A DNA stretch of 64,000 nucleotides from Flavobacterium sp. Sd200 (GCF_009826935.1 NZ_WUMN01000003.1:248001-312000), one strand, 5' to 3'; numbered from the stretch's first letter, positions 43,662 through 54,285 are shown. Numbers and translations: made by a program. The notes: generated by a model from the letters alone, not told the origin.

Positions 43662-46184
43662 ATGAAAAACGTATACTTACTCTTACTGGGTGCTGCCACC
43701 TTGGGCTGTAGTTCTTCCAAAGATGCAGCGAAGCCCCCGGTTGCCAGCGACCCTAATGTTGTACTCATGTTTGACTTTAACGAAGAAAGCGGGCAATCGG
43801 TTAAAGAATCCAAGACGGGCACAGCCCTTTCGATTGATCCTTCTCTGGGAAGTGCAGAGCGTATTGCCGGCGTGGAAGGCCAGGCCTTGCGGGTTAACGG
43901 TTATTATGGCTGGGCTACCGGCGCACCGGCTGCGAGCTATCCTGCCAAGGGTATTTGTATTTCCGGCTGGATTGCCCCTTCAGCATTCCCGCTGCATAGA
44001 AAAGACGCCGACCCTATAACTGAAAATACCAACGCCTCAATTTTTTCAAATATAAATCCTACGAATAGCACCGGTATTGCTTTAGGTATCAACCACCACG
44101 GAAGGATCATCGGGCAGTTCAAGGTTGGGGCGGCTATCCTTCAAATACTTTCGGATGAATATGTCACTTTAAAGGAGTGGAATTTTATAGCACTGAATGT
44201 GGACGCTCTACAGGGTACTGCTAAGCTGTACCTTAATGGTGTGGAGGTCGAGACCATTTCATTTGTTCCCGGTGACCTTCAATACAGCCCTGCCAGCCCG
44301 GTCTTTATCGGTAAGGAGTCAAAAGTAAAAACGGATGCAACTTTCGATACCAATGGGCTTACGGGCGCCATTGATGCTGTTGTTGTGTGGGCCAGGACGC
44401 TTACAACTACAGAGCTGCAGGCGCAGTACGCTGCGGCGAGCCCAAGTACACCCGACCTGAAAATTCCTATCGAGCAGCGTTTTGCGAGTGACTTCCACAG
44501 GCCAAAATACCATGCCATGCCAACTGCTGCCTGGACCAACGAACCCCATGGGCTTATCTATCTTGACGGTAAATACCATATTTTCAGCCAGCGGAATTTT
44601 AACGGGCCGTACTGGGGACACCTTAACTGGGGACATTTTGTAAGTGATGACCTTGTGAGCTGGGAGGAGAAAACCCAGGTTTTATGGCCTACACCAGGTT
44701 TTGACGAAGTTGGTGTTTGGTCCGGGCATGCTGTAGAAAGGAATGGCATTCCTTATATCTTCTATACAGGAGTTAACAAAACGAAAGCCGCAATTGGCCT
44801 TGCAACAGGAGACGCACCTTATGATACATGGACAAAAAACACTAATGCGATCATTTCCCAGGCACCGACCACAATGGCAAACGCTGATTTTAGGGATCCT
44901 TTTGTTTTTCAGAATGGCAACGACTGGTATATGATGGTAGGTACCGGTTTGCGTAATGGGGTATCCCGTGGTGGTCTTTTCTTATATAAATCAACATCAG
45001 AGGATTTTACACAATGGTCCCAGCAAGGGACAATGCTCGAAGGCACACCTGGCAGTGATGGTAGCGGTGATTTCTGGGAAATGCCGGTATACTATAATTT
45101 CGGCTCTAAGTCCATACTCCTGGTCAATAAATTGCCAAATGCAAATGCGCTCTACTGGACAGGGACGTTCAACGGTTCGCAGTTTGTGAGGGATAACGTT
45201 ACACCACAGCGCCTGGATGTTATCAACTCACTACTATCGCCTGCGATACATACAGATGCAGATGGAAACCTTACTGCTATTGGCATTATTGCGGATGGGG
45301 TATCAACCGCCAAACAAAAAGAACAGGGCTGGGCACATACCTTTAGCCTTCCGCGTGTATGGACATTGGTAAACGACAAAATTGTCCAGGTTCCGCACCC
45401 TAATTTACTAAGCCTTCGGGGTGCATCGCAGAGTTTCAGCAACCTTAGCTTTGGTACTGCTGCTCCAAATGCTTTCAATGGTGCAACCGGTTCCCAGTAT
45501 GAGATCGTGGCATCGCTACAAAAAGGATCGGCAACCAAAGTTGGCTTTTCGCTGCACAATGGTGCAGCTACAGGTGAAAAGACGTTGATTTATTACGATT
45601 ATAATACCAGCAGCTTTGTAGTTGACCGCAGCAATTCATCCCTTCTGAGTGGCGTTCCTAAAAGTAACCAAGCATCTGCCTATGCCCTTCCTCCCGGTGA
45701 TACAATCAACTGGCGTATTTTCGTAGATGCTTCGGTAATTGAGGTCTTTGTAAATGAAGAACTTGCTTTTGCCACAAGAGTTTTCCCTTCGGAGGGGAGT
45801 AATGGGATTGACTTGTACGCGCAAGGCGGTACTGCGGGTGCATCGAGCGTGACCATTTATAATGTGGAAGGTACAGGCGTTGTATCAGCATCACGAATGG
45901 CCAATGAAAAAAAAACGATAGACATTAACGTTTTTCCTAACCCTTCAGAACATGAATTTAACCTGCGTTTTGAAGACCTTGCAGGTGGCGCTTTTGTAAA
46001 TGCTTATGTTGTCTCCAATACAGGTGTCCCAATAAAAAAAATTGAAGGGTTTCTGAACCCTGCCCACAATATCATAACATGGGATGGAACTGCCGAGGGT
46101 GGGGTTGATCCGCTGCCTGGGCTTTACCTTATAGTTGGATATATAAATTCAGAAATGTTTAGCATCAAGGTAATTAAAAAGTAA
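43662..46184 (+). CDS. LamG-GH32 lipoprotein with T9SS tail
   Basis: I start at the ATG at 43662 (MKNVYLLLLGAATLGCSSS), which gives a lipobox; an open extension of 11 codons precedes it. An N-terminal LamG/concanavalin-like domain (about 30-265) is followed by a GH32 propeller and sandwich (about 275-745) and a type A T9SS sorting domain (INVFPNPSEHEFNL to the end). The nucleophile position reads WTNEPHG with Glu294 in place of Asp; Asp412 (FRDPF) and acid/base Glu473 (WEMPV) are kept. The NEPH variant is what I recall of a GH32 subgroup often linked to LamG domains, so the enzyme may be active with altered specificity. It should act at the cell surface. Having both a lipobox and a T9SS tail is unusual. 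Confidence 0.85.
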   Translation: MKNVYLLLLGAATLGCSSSKDAAKPPVASDPNVVLMFDFNEESGQSVKESKTGTALSIDPSLGSAERIAGVEGQALRVNGYYGWATGAPAASYPAKGICISGWIAPSAFPLHRKDADPITENTNASIFSNINPTNSTGIALGINHHGRIIGQFKVGAAILQILSDEYVTLKEWNFIALNVDALQGTAKLYLNGVEVETISFVPGDLQYSPASPVFIGKESKVKTDATFDTNGLTGAIDAVVVWARTLTTTELQAQYAAASPSTPDLKIPIEQRFASDFHRPKYHAMPTAAWTNEPHGLIYLDGKYHIFSQRNFNGPYWGHLNWGHFVSDDLVSWEEKTQVLWPTPGFDEVGVWSGHAVERNGIPYIFYTGVNKTKAAIGLATGDAPYDTWTKNTNAIISQAPTTMANADFRDPFVFQNGNDWYMMVGTGLRNGVSRGGLFLYKSTSEDFTQWSQQGTMLEGTPGSDGSGDFWEMPVYYNFGSKSILLVNKLPNANALYWTGTFNGSQFVRDNVTPQRLDVINSLLSPAIHTDADGNLTAIGIIADGVSTAKQKEQGWAHTFSLPRVWTLVNDKIVQVPHPNLLSLRGASQSFSNLSFGTAAPNAFNGATGSQYEIVASLQKGSATKVGFSLHNGAATGEKTLIYYDYNTSSFVVDRSNSSLLSGVPKSNQASAYALPPGDTINWRIFVDASVIEVFVNEELAFATRVFPSEGSNGIDLYAQGGTAGASSVTIYNVEGTGVVSASRMANEKKTIDINVFPNPSEHEFNLRFEDLAGGAFVNAYVVSNTGVPIKKIEGFLNPAHNIITWDGTAEGGVDPLPGLYLIVGYINSEMFSIKVIKK

Positions 46185-46240
46185 AGTTGCGCACTTTTGA
46201 CTAACAGCCACTTTGGGGCTGACCAAGCAGTTGGCTATAA

Positions 46241-46298
46241 CGTTGTAACAATATTTCATATATGTATCAAAATTTAAATTAAATTTTATACTACAACG
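46241..46298. promoter_or_regulatory. Candidate regulator sites upstream of the MFS-SusCD operon
   Basis: CTACAACGTTTTAA starts at 46291, and an inverted copy of TACAACG occurs at 46241-46247 (read as CGTTGTA). The spacer 46185-46428 carries no gene. The motif is shared with 43562 and 43592, fitting a common regulator such as the hybrid sensor. Confidence 0.5.
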
Positions 46299-46428
46299 TT
46301 TTAATTAAATTCAAGTATTTAAAAATCAGTTATTTAATAAAATGTTTCAAAATCGAAGCAAATAGTTCCAAACTTAAATTTATTAACAAATAATTAAGGG
46401 GTAATTTGAGCTATTAATCAATACCATC

Positions 46429-47745
46429 ATGCAGAAAATCTTTTTTTATTCTATTGTTGCCTCTCTTGCGGGGTTTTTATTTGGGTTCGATACGGTCGTA
46501 ATCTCGGGTGCCGATAAAGCGCTTCAAACGCTTTGGCATTCCAGCGACTTTTTCCATGGTTCTGTGGTGATGGCCATGGCATTATGGGGAACCGTTTTGG
46601 GTGCCATATTTGGGGGTATACCGGTCAACAGTTTAGGCAGGAAAAAAACACTGATCATCATTGGAGTATTGTTTGGAATATCCGCGATAGGTTCATCTTT
46701 GGCCAACGACCCCTATATTTTTGCCTTCTTCCGATTTTTAGGAGGCTTGGGCATCGGCGCATCAACTATTGCTGCCCCATCTTATATATCTGAAATTGCA
46801 CCTGCAAAAGACCGTGGTCGCTATGTAGCATTCTACCAGTTTAATATTGTATTGGGTATCCTGCTTGCATTTCTTTCAAATTATCTTCTTAGTGACATTG
46901 GGGAGAATGCGTGGCGCTGGATGTTGGGTGTACAAGTTGTACCGTCATTACTTTATTTAGTGCTGGTAACCCGCATTCCTGAAAGCCCACGCTGGCTGGT
47001 ATCAAAAGGAAGGGAACAGGAAGCCAAAACCATCTTCACGACCCTTCACAGTGGTGAGAATATTGAGGTGCTGATTAGTGATCTGCAGCAGGATGATAAA
47101 AACGCTTCCGCTACCGAATCAATATTTCACAAGCAATACCGCTTCCCGCTGATGCTGGCATTCCTTATCGCAATTTTCAACCAGCTTTCAGGTATCAATG
47201 CCTTTTTGTACTATGCTCCAAGGATTTTCGAGGAGGCGGGACTGGGCGCCGAAACCTCCCTTTTAAGCAGTATGGGCATTGGCGCGGTCAATCTCGTATT
47301 CACACTTATTGGCGTGGTACTGATTGATAAGCTGGGTAGGAAAAAATTGATGTTTATCGGTTCAATAGGTTACATCGTTTCCTTGTCACTGGTAGCAATG
47401 GCATTTACATACCAATGGTCCGGATTGGCTGTACCTGCTTTCCTTTTCATTTTTATTGCGGCGCACGCTATCGGACAGGGCGCTGTGATCTGGGTGTTTA
47501 TCGCTGAAATATTCCCCAACCACCTCAGGGCCTCGGGACAGGCTTTTGGCAGTTCTGTGCATTGGGTCCTTGCGGCGGTAATTCCTTCACTGGTACCTTC
47601 TCTGATCACAACTATAGGAGCCGGAAACTTATTTATCTTTTTTGCCGTCATGATGGTCTTCCAATTGCTATTTGTGATCTTCATGATGCCGGAGACCAAA
47701 GGTATCTCCCTTGAGAACATTAATGAGAGCCTGAGAAAAAAATAA
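46429..47745 (+). CDS. MFS sugar porter (fructose), second copy
   Basis: A 438-residue 12-helix sugar porter paralogous to the one at 38928-40331: GFLFGFDTVVISGA, NSLGRKKTL, FRFLGGLGIGASTIAAPSYISEIAP, PESPRWL, FNQLSGINAF and MPETKGISLENINESLRKK. It has the normal C-terminus that the first copy lacks. It probably imports fructose across the inner membrane. It is the first gene of the SusCD operon, 23 bp before susC. Two porters may differ in affinity or substrate. Confidence 0.9.
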   Translation: MQKIFFYSIVASLAGFLFGFDTVVISGADKALQTLWHSSDFFHGSVVMAMALWGTVLGAIFGGIPVNSLGRKKTLIIIGVLFGISAIGSSLANDPYIFAFFRFLGGLGIGASTIAAPSYISEIAPAKDRGRYVAFYQFNIVLGILLAFLSNYLLSDIGENAWRWMLGVQVVPSLLYLVLVTRIPESPRWLVSKGREQEAKTIFTTLHSGENIEVLISDLQQDDKNASATESIFHKQYRFPLMLAFLIAIFNQLSGINAFLYYAPRIFEEAGLGAETSLLSSMGIGAVNLVFTLIGVVLIDKLGRKKLMFIGSIGYIVSLSLVAMAFTYQWSGLAVPAFLFIFIAAHAIGQGAVIWVFIAEIFPNHLRASGQAFGSSVHWVLAAVIPSLVPSLITTIGAGNLFIFFAVMMVFQLLFVIFMMPETKGISLENINESLRKK

Positions 47746-47768
47746 TAAACATAACCAAATTTCAACAA

Positions 47769-50700
47769 ATGAGTAAATACTACATTAAATTCAAAAGCTG
47801 CATATGGCTGCTGGGTATGCTGCTGTTTAGCCTGGTCTGTGCAGCACAGGACAGCACCATCAGCGGTACGGTGAAAGACAATACCGGCATGGGTATGCCG
47901 GGCGCTTCACTGGTTAACAGCCGCAACAATAAGAGCGCCGTTACAGACATTGACGGGAAATTCCAATTGCCTGCATCGGTTGGTGACAAAATCACGGTTA
48001 CCTTTATCGGTTTTGAAGATTCCATTTTTACCGTTACAACCCAAAAGGTATATGAGATAACCCTTAAAGATACTGCCACACAGCTGGAAGACGTTGTTGT
48101 AACGGGGTACAGCAAAGAGCGAAAAGCGGACATTTCCGGTGCTATCACGGTGGTAAACGTAAGTGAGATGGCGCAGGAATCTACCCCTAACATCCTTACC
48201 GCATTGCAGGGAAGGGTTCCGGGTATCCAGGTAAATTCTGGCGGTACGCCAGGGGGTAACGATTCCCAGATTACCATCAGGGGGCTTACCACAGTAAACA
48301 GCGGCTCGGCACCTCTATGGGTTATAGACGGCGTTCAGACTACGAATCCGTCAGCCTTGAATCCGGAGGAGATTGAATCGATACAAGTACTTAAAGATGG
48401 TGCTTCGGCAGCCATTTACGGAACTTCGGCAGCTAACGGGGTTATCGTGGTTACCACGAAAAAGGGCAAAAAAGGGATCTCTGAATTTAACTTCAAGTCT
48501 GAGCTTACCTCGAACATGCTACGGGACAACATTAATGTACTGAATGCGCAGCAATGGGTCGATGTAAATTACCAGGCGCAGCTGGGTGCGGGTATCAGCG
48601 TACCTACCCATCCCGTTTTAATTAATAATGGTTCCGGGTTTACCATCCCGCAGTACCTTGACCCTAACGGCGTACAAACGGCGTCCAATACCGACTGGGT
48701 GGATGTGATTACCAACAACTCATTCTCGCACGACACCGGTCTGAGCTACCGTTTAGGAACCGACCGCCTAAGTTTGTATTCTGCGGTAAACTATGTAGAG
48801 GATAATGGTATACAGCGTTACACCAGCTATGACAGGCTTAACGCCCGTGTGAATGCTTCATTCAAGACATTTAAAAACAGGCTTACCATTGGCGAAAACT
48901 TTTTGTATTCAAAATTCAATGAGGTAAAAGCGAATGAATTTGAAAATGCTGTACTGCAAAATCCACTGATACCGGTGTATACCAACTTGGGTGATTACGC
49001 AGCGCCACTTGCGGGCGGCCTCCAGGATAAACCCAACCCCTTGGCTAACCTGTGGGGTAACCGGAATAATAAACAGGAGAACCAACGTATTTTAGGTAAT
49101 GTCTATGCTGACCTCGCCATAGTGAAAGGGCTAACCTTCAATACCACACTAAATTTTGATTATGGGACGTTTAAATTTAATACTGCGTCAGAAGCCTTTT
49201 CTGTCAACGGCGCAATTCCTTCAACCTTTCAGAATATTACTACCGAAGCAACCGATAATGACTATCTGGCTACTATCTTTACCAACCGCCTGAATTACGA
49301 GGTAAATTTTGGCAGGCACAGGATTACAGCCCTGGTTGGTGTGGAAAACACAAGAAGGAAGGATAATTTCCATTCTGACTTAGTACGTGGTGTGGATATT
49401 ACCGGGCCAGCGTACGTTGTACGCGATGACGCTGAATTCCAAACGGTAGTGGGTAAAGCCGAAGCCTATAAGCTATCGCAATTTGCGTCAGCAAAATATA
49501 TTTTTGACGACCGCTACATCATTTCAGGAAGTATCAGGCGCGATGGTTCTTCGCGTTTTGGCCCATCGAATAAATATGCTTATTTTCCTGCAGCGTCAGT
49601 TGCATGGACTGCCAATAATGAACAGTTCCTGCGCGAAAGCAAGGTAATATCTAATTTAAAGCTGCGCGCCTCATGGGGGGTTAACGGTAACGACCAGATT
49701 GGTAATTACCTATACCTTTCAAGCTTCATTAATAACACGGTGGGTAACGTTGTAGAATATTCTGACTACGACCTTGACGGCGACGGATTTGGTTCGATTG
49801 GAGGTGTCCTTCAGACAAGGCAGGCCAATCCTGATATCAAGTGGGAAAAAACCGCACAGTACAATGCAGGCTTTGACCTGGGCTTTTTTGGCAACACGTT
49901 AACCCTGTCCGCCGATTATTTCATCAAAGATACCGATGACCTGATCCTTAACCCAATCGCCTTGTCTATTTCGGGAGAGTCTCAGCCGCCAACAATCAAT
50001 GCCGGTTCTGTAACCAATAAAGGTTTTGAGGCTGTGCTGAGCTACCAGAGTGCCAATAAGGGGGATTTTACTTACGGGATTGACTTAAATTTTTCAACCT
50101 ACAAAAATAATGTAGAAAGCCTGGATACGGAGTCCAACTTCTTATTGAATGGAGTTTCCATAACCCGCGCCGGTGCGCCTATAGCATCTTTTTATGGGCT
50201 TAAAGCCGACGGTATCTTCAGGACACCGGAAGAGGTTGCGGTGCATGCCGATCAACCTGGCAAAGGACTTGGTAGAATCCGTTACAGGGATATTAATGGT
50301 GACGGGGTGATTAATTCTGAAGACCGGACAATCATTGGTAACCCTCACCCGGACTTTATCTACGGTATTAATTTGCATGGGGCGTACAAGGGTTTTGACC
50401 TGTCACTGTACTTTGACGGAAAACAGGGCAATGACGTATACAATACCCAGCGCTACCTTGGCGACTTCGCTTACTTCGGCTACAATTACGGTACCAACAC
50501 CCTGGATGCATGGTCGCCTTCAAATGCTAATTCTAACATCCCGGCGCTCTCTACCCTAAATAGTAATAACGAACTACAGCCTTCAAGCTATTATGTTGAA
50601 GATGGATCGTATGTACGCCTTAAGAATATTTCATTGGGCTACACACTGGGCGCTGAGCCTACCAAAGCTATAGGCCTGTCAAAGCTGCGCCTGTATTTAA

Positions 50701-50843
50701 TGGCCCAAAACCTATTCTCAATCACATCTTTCACCGGTTTTGACTATGAAGTTTCGGGCTTAGGAGCTGGGGGCATTGGCGTAGCCGGTTACGGCATCCC
50801 GCATACAAAATCAGTAACATTTGGTATAAACGCAACTTTCTAA
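47769..50843 (+). CDS. SusC-like TonB-dependent transporter
   Basis: A 1024-residue outer-membrane transporter: signal peptide ending CAAQD; a carboxypeptidase-D-like regulatory domain (STISGTVKDNTGMGMPGASL); TonB-box-like and plug regions (VVVTGYSKERKADISGAIT, LQGRVPGIQV, NPEEIESIQVLKDGASAAIYG); and a long barrel to the final TKSVTFGINATF. It should import fructo-oligosaccharides bound by the SusD partner, powered by TonB. SusD begins 4 bp later, the usual tight pair. Confidence 0.95.
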   Translation: MSKYYIKFKSCIWLLGMLLFSLVCAAQDSTISGTVKDNTGMGMPGASLVNSRNNKSAVTDIDGKFQLPASVGDKITVTFIGFEDSIFTVTTQKVYEITLKDTATQLEDVVVTGYSKERKADISGAITVVNVSEMAQESTPNILTALQGRVPGIQVNSGGTPGGNDSQITIRGLTTVNSGSAPLWVIDGVQTTNPSALNPEEIESIQVLKDGASAAIYGTSAANGVIVVTTKKGKKGISEFNFKSELTSNMLRDNINVLNAQQWVDVNYQAQLGAGISVPTHPVLINNGSGFTIPQYLDPNGVQTASNTDWVDVITNNSFSHDTGLSYRLGTDRLSLYSAVNYVEDNGIQRYTSYDRLNARVNASFKTFKNRLTIGENFLYSKFNEVKANEFENAVLQNPLIPVYTNLGDYAAPLAGGLQDKPNPLANLWGNRNNKQENQRILGNVYADLAIVKGLTFNTTLNFDYGTFKFNTASEAFSVNGAIPSTFQNITTEATDNDYLATIFTNRLNYEVNFGRHRITALVGVENTRRKDNFHSDLVRGVDITGPAYVVRDDAEFQTVVGKAEAYKLSQFASAKYIFDDRYIISGSIRRDGSSRFGPSNKYAYFPAASVAWTANNEQFLRESKVISNLKLRASWGVNGNDQIGNYLYLSSFINNTVGNVVEYSDYDLDGDGFGSIGGVLQTRQANPDIKWEKTAQYNAGFDLGFFGNTLTLSADYFIKDTDDLILNPIALSISGESQPPTINAGSVTNKGFEAVLSYQSANKGDFTYGIDLNFSTYKNNVESLDTESNFLLNGVSITRAGAPIASFYGLKADGIFRTPEEVAVHADQPGKGLGRIRYRDINGDGVINSEDRTIIGNPHPDFIYGINLHGAYKGFDLSLYFDGKQGNDVYNTQRYLGDFAYFGYNYGTNTLDAWSPSNANSNIPALSTLNSNNELQPSSYYVEDGSYVRLKNISLGYTLGAEPTKAIGLSKLRLYLMAQNLFSITSFTGFDYEVSGLGAGGIGVAGYGIPHTKSVTFGINATF

Positions 50844-50847
50844 TACG

Positions 50848-52551
50848 ATGAAAAAGTATATAACTATAATTACAGGCATCGCGCTGGGGCTATCATTTCA
50901 GGGCTGTACAGACGATGCAGACCTTAAGGTAAGCGAATACAATGTGCTTTCTGAGAGCAACATTGACCCCGAGCAGCTTGTTGTCGCGGCGTATGGTGCA
51001 TTAGACTACCGTTTTAATACAGGCCAAGGACGTGATGACCGTCCTTTTGACCACGCCCCTTCCAACTGGGCTTTCAGTGATATACGTAGCGGTGACGGTT
51101 ATAAAGGTGGCGGTGGCACCGGGGATAACCCCGGGGGTGGCATGCACCAGCTGGAAACCCATAACCTTTTCCCTTCGAGTGAAAACGCCTATAACCTTTG
51201 GAGGGCCCTATATTTTGGCCTTAAAAGGGTCGACACGGCCTTAAGGACCATCAGCCAGAAAACCGAATCGGAGTTTCCCAATAAGAACATACGTATAGGC
51301 GAGCTAAAAGTACTGCGTGCCCATTTTTATTTTGAGGCCATGAAGAATTTTGGTTCTATCGTGTGGTATGATGAAAATACCCCTGCTGCTGATTTTAACA
51401 GTATCCCGAATACTTTTGACACGGAATTTATCTGGTCAAAAATAGAAGGTGACCTTACTGATGCCATCAACAGGCTGCCCAACACACAAGCAGATTTGGG
51501 AAGGGCAAACAAGGTCGTTGCACATGCGTACCTGTGCAAGGCGAAAATCTTCCAAAGTAAATGGGCAGAGGCTATTGTATCGGCCGATTATGTGATTAAC
51601 TCTGGCCAGTACGCATTGGTTAGTAATATTGAACGCCTTTATTCCGATCCCGGCTACGGCAACAGTGAAAACGTCTTTGCCATACAATTTTCAATTAATG
51701 ACGGTACAACCTATGGTAACGTGAATCTTGGCGATGTGCTAAATTCGCCTGACAGCCCTGGTGATGACCCCGCGCACCCGTACCTGAACGGTGATGATTT
51801 CCACAAGCCCTCACAATACATTGTAAATGCCTTTAAGGTTGGGGCTAACGGGTTGCCGCTTTTGGATAATTTCAATGCTTCCAATGTTACGGCCACCGAC
51901 CTTGTTGACCCAAGACTTGACCACGCCATTGGAAGGCCAGGAATTACCTGGAAAAACTGGACGGCAATGCCACAACAGGCAAACTGGAGCAGGGATCCGG
52001 CGACGTATGGTTATTTTGTCCAAAAGAAAAATATGATCTATCCGAACTCACCGGGTTCTGCTTCCAATCCCCAAGGCTTCCCGTGGGCGTTAGGTAACCT
52101 GGATTTCCCTATCATTAAATACAGTGATGTGCTATTGTGGAAAGCCGAGGCGTCTATAGAAATCGGTGACGTGGCAACGGGGATTGGCCTTATTAATGAA
52201 ATAAGGAACAGGGCCAAAAATTCGCCTTATGTGAAGGACTTTAACAATCCGTCTCAAAATGCTGCGAACTACCTTATAAATCCTTATCCAACAACGCTTA
52301 CACAGGATGTGGCGCGTAAAGCATTACGTATGGAGCGCAGGCTCGAATTGGGTAATGAAGGGCATACTTTTTACGACCTGGTACGTTGGGGTATTGCCGT
52401 AGAACAGACAACGGAATATATCTCGGTAGAACAGACCAGGCGTTCCTACCTGCAAGGTGCGGCACTTGCCCCTTATGAGCAGTTCCTCCCGATACCTCAA
52501 ATTGAAATTGATGCAAGTTCAGGCCTTTACCAGCAAAGGCAGGGTTATTAA
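50848..52551 (+). CDS. SusD-like fructan-binding lipoprotein
   Basis: A 567-residue surface lipoprotein with lipobox LSFQGC. The SusD fold is indicated by the TPR-type helices (YNLWRALYFGLKRVDTAL, LKVLRAHFYFEAMKNFGSIVW) and by the C-terminal RKALRMERRLELGNEGHTFYDLVRWG motif. It forms the lid of the SusC transporter and should bind levan or other fructan. It is 4 bp after susC and 18 bp before the DUF4960 gene. Confidence 0.95.
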   Translation: MKKYITIITGIALGLSFQGCTDDADLKVSEYNVLSESNIDPEQLVVAAYGALDYRFNTGQGRDDRPFDHAPSNWAFSDIRSGDGYKGGGGTGDNPGGGMHQLETHNLFPSSENAYNLWRALYFGLKRVDTALRTISQKTESEFPNKNIRIGELKVLRAHFYFEAMKNFGSIVWYDENTPAADFNSIPNTFDTEFIWSKIEGDLTDAINRLPNTQADLGRANKVVAHAYLCKAKIFQSKWAEAIVSADYVINSGQYALVSNIERLYSDPGYGNSENVFAIQFSINDGTTYGNVNLGDVLNSPDSPGDDPAHPYLNGDDFHKPSQYIVNAFKVGANGLPLLDNFNASNVTATDLVDPRLDHAIGRPGITWKNWTAMPQQANWSRDPATYGYFVQKKNMIYPNSPGSASNPQGFPWALGNLDFPIIKYSDVLLWKAEASIEIGDVATGIGLINEIRNRAKNSPYVKDFNNPSQNAANYLINPYPTTLTQDVARKALRMERRLELGNEGHTFYDLVRWGIAVEQTTEYISVEQTRRSYLQGAALAPYEQFLPIPQIEIDASSGLYQQRQGY

Positions 52552-52569
52552 CATAAAAAATCAAACACC

Positions 52570-54276
52570 ATGAAAGTATTAAAAACAAAAATCAGCCTCC
52601 TGTGCCTGCTATTGGCCACGAGCATCGGTATATTTACGGCCTGTTCTGATGATGACAATTTTTCGGATGCAGTGCCGGATTACTCCCAGGCTATTATCCA
52701 ATCCTTTAAAATCGGCGATAAATACGCCGATATCAACCACACTACAGGCACCATAACCATGACCTTACCGGCGGGAACCAGCCTTTCAAGCCTTACACCG
52801 GAGATACGGTTGCCCGAAACTGCATCCGTAACACCAAACTCGGGTTCCGCAATCGATTTTTCAGCAGGCCCGGTAACCTTTGAAGTACGCTCTACCAATG
52901 GTGCGAAAAGGAACTATGTAGCCACTGTTGCGGCTTTTGGTGATCCCAAGATACTTTCGTTCTCCATTGGCGACAACGCGGGTATCATCGATTATACCGC
53001 AGGCACTATTAACGTTTCCATTGGTAGCCAGGACGGTGACATTACCAATCTTACCCCTGCTTTTGTAATTGCAGAAGGTACAACGGTGGATATTGCATCA
53101 GGTGTCGCGCAAAATTTTAGTAACCCTTTTGTTTATACGGTAACCTCTAATGATGGTTATACAGCAAAGCAATTTACAGTGCACGTAACACAGACAGCTG
53201 CTCCTTTAATTACAAGCTTTAGCATTAACGGCACTTCAGGTATCATTGACAATGCCACTGGTGATATTGTTTTGGTACTCCCTCCAGGAGCTAACTTATC
53301 GAGCCTTGCGCCGGATATTACCTTACCCGCTGGACAAACCGTGAGCCCCTCTTCGGGTAGTGCCCAAAATTTCAGCAGCGGGCCGGTTACCTATACTGTG
53401 ACCAATTCTGAAGGACTAACGAAAGTATACCATGTTACGGTCCAGTCTGTACAACAGGACAAGGTAGCCTTTATCGCCCACGCAGCAACAATCAGCAGCA
53501 TCAGCGAACCCGATACAAAAGCTGCTGCACTTTGGGCAGAAACAGAATATGGGGCAGATTTTAAATACATAACTGTTGATGATCTTTCACCGTTGGCCCT
53601 TGCCGATGTAAAGGTTATATTCTTTTACTACGACAATACGGATTCCAGCGACATGCCTGGCGGTGCACTTACTGGTTCACAAGTAAATATACTGGGTGAC
53701 TTTGTAAAGGCAGGAGGAAATATGTTTATAGCAGGCCTTGCAAACACCTATATTGATAATATGGGCCGGATACCGTACAACCCTACAACAATAGGTACAG
53801 GAGCCGGTACTACGAACAATGAATACTGGGGTCTGAACAATAGCGTAGGAAAACCTACGAATGTTACGGGGCATCCGCTCTTTACAAATATTACACCGAC
53901 CAATGTTAGAAACACTGCCGGTGAAACCTTCAGCTGGACCTTCATTCCTCTGCTTGACGATGGTTACAAAGAAGACCATAATGCGGTATGGGACCTTGGC
54001 GGCATCCCTGACCTTACACTTCCGCATTGCAGCACGCCAAGGGGTGCCGAGTTCGAGGCCTTGACCCACTGTACTATATTGGCGGATTGGCAGTTCATAC
54101 CGGATATGTGCGTTGTAGTTGCAGCAGAGTGGCATCCATTTGGAGTTTGGCAGGGAAAAATTATATCGGTTGGCGCTGCGTCGTACGAATGGGAAATTAA
54201 CGATGGCGGAAATAACCAATTCGATAACAACGTGAAACAGCTTACCCGTAATGCAATTAACTATTTATTGGATTAA
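52570..54276 (+). CDS. DUF4960 lipoprotein with three Ig-like repeats
   Basis: A 568-residue surface lipoprotein in the SusE position. Lipobox FTACSD, then three DUF5018-like beta repeats at about residues 35-310 (each with a version of IQSFKIG...TGTITMTLPAG and SGSAxxFS), then a DUF4960 domain from about 310 (VAFIAHAATISSISEPDTKAAALWAETEYG) to the end. It is expected to be a surface glycan-binding protein that helps SusCD capture fructan. The next gene encodes a shorter relative. Confidence 0.85.
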   Translation: MKVLKTKISLLCLLLATSIGIFTACSDDDNFSDAVPDYSQAIIQSFKIGDKYADINHTTGTITMTLPAGTSLSSLTPEIRLPETASVTPNSGSAIDFSAGPVTFEVRSTNGAKRNYVATVAAFGDPKILSFSIGDNAGIIDYTAGTINVSIGSQDGDITNLTPAFVIAEGTTVDIASGVAQNFSNPFVYTVTSNDGYTAKQFTVHVTQTAAPLITSFSINGTSGIIDNATGDIVLVLPPGANLSSLAPDITLPAGQTVSPSSGSAQNFSSGPVTYTVTNSEGLTKVYHVTVQSVQQDKVAFIAHAATISSISEPDTKAAALWAETEYGADFKYITVDDLSPLALADVKVIFFYYDNTDSSDMPGGALTGSQVNILGDFVKAGGNMFIAGLANTYIDNMGRIPYNPTTIGTGAGTTNNEYWGLNNSVGKPTNVTGHPLFTNITPTNVRNTAGETFSWTFIPLLDDGYKEDHNAVWDLGGIPDLTLPHCSTPRGAEFEALTHCTILADWQFIPDMCVVVAAEWHPFGVWQGKIISVGAASYEWEINDGGNNQFDNNVKQLTRNAINYLLD

Positions 54277-54285
54277 TACTACGAT

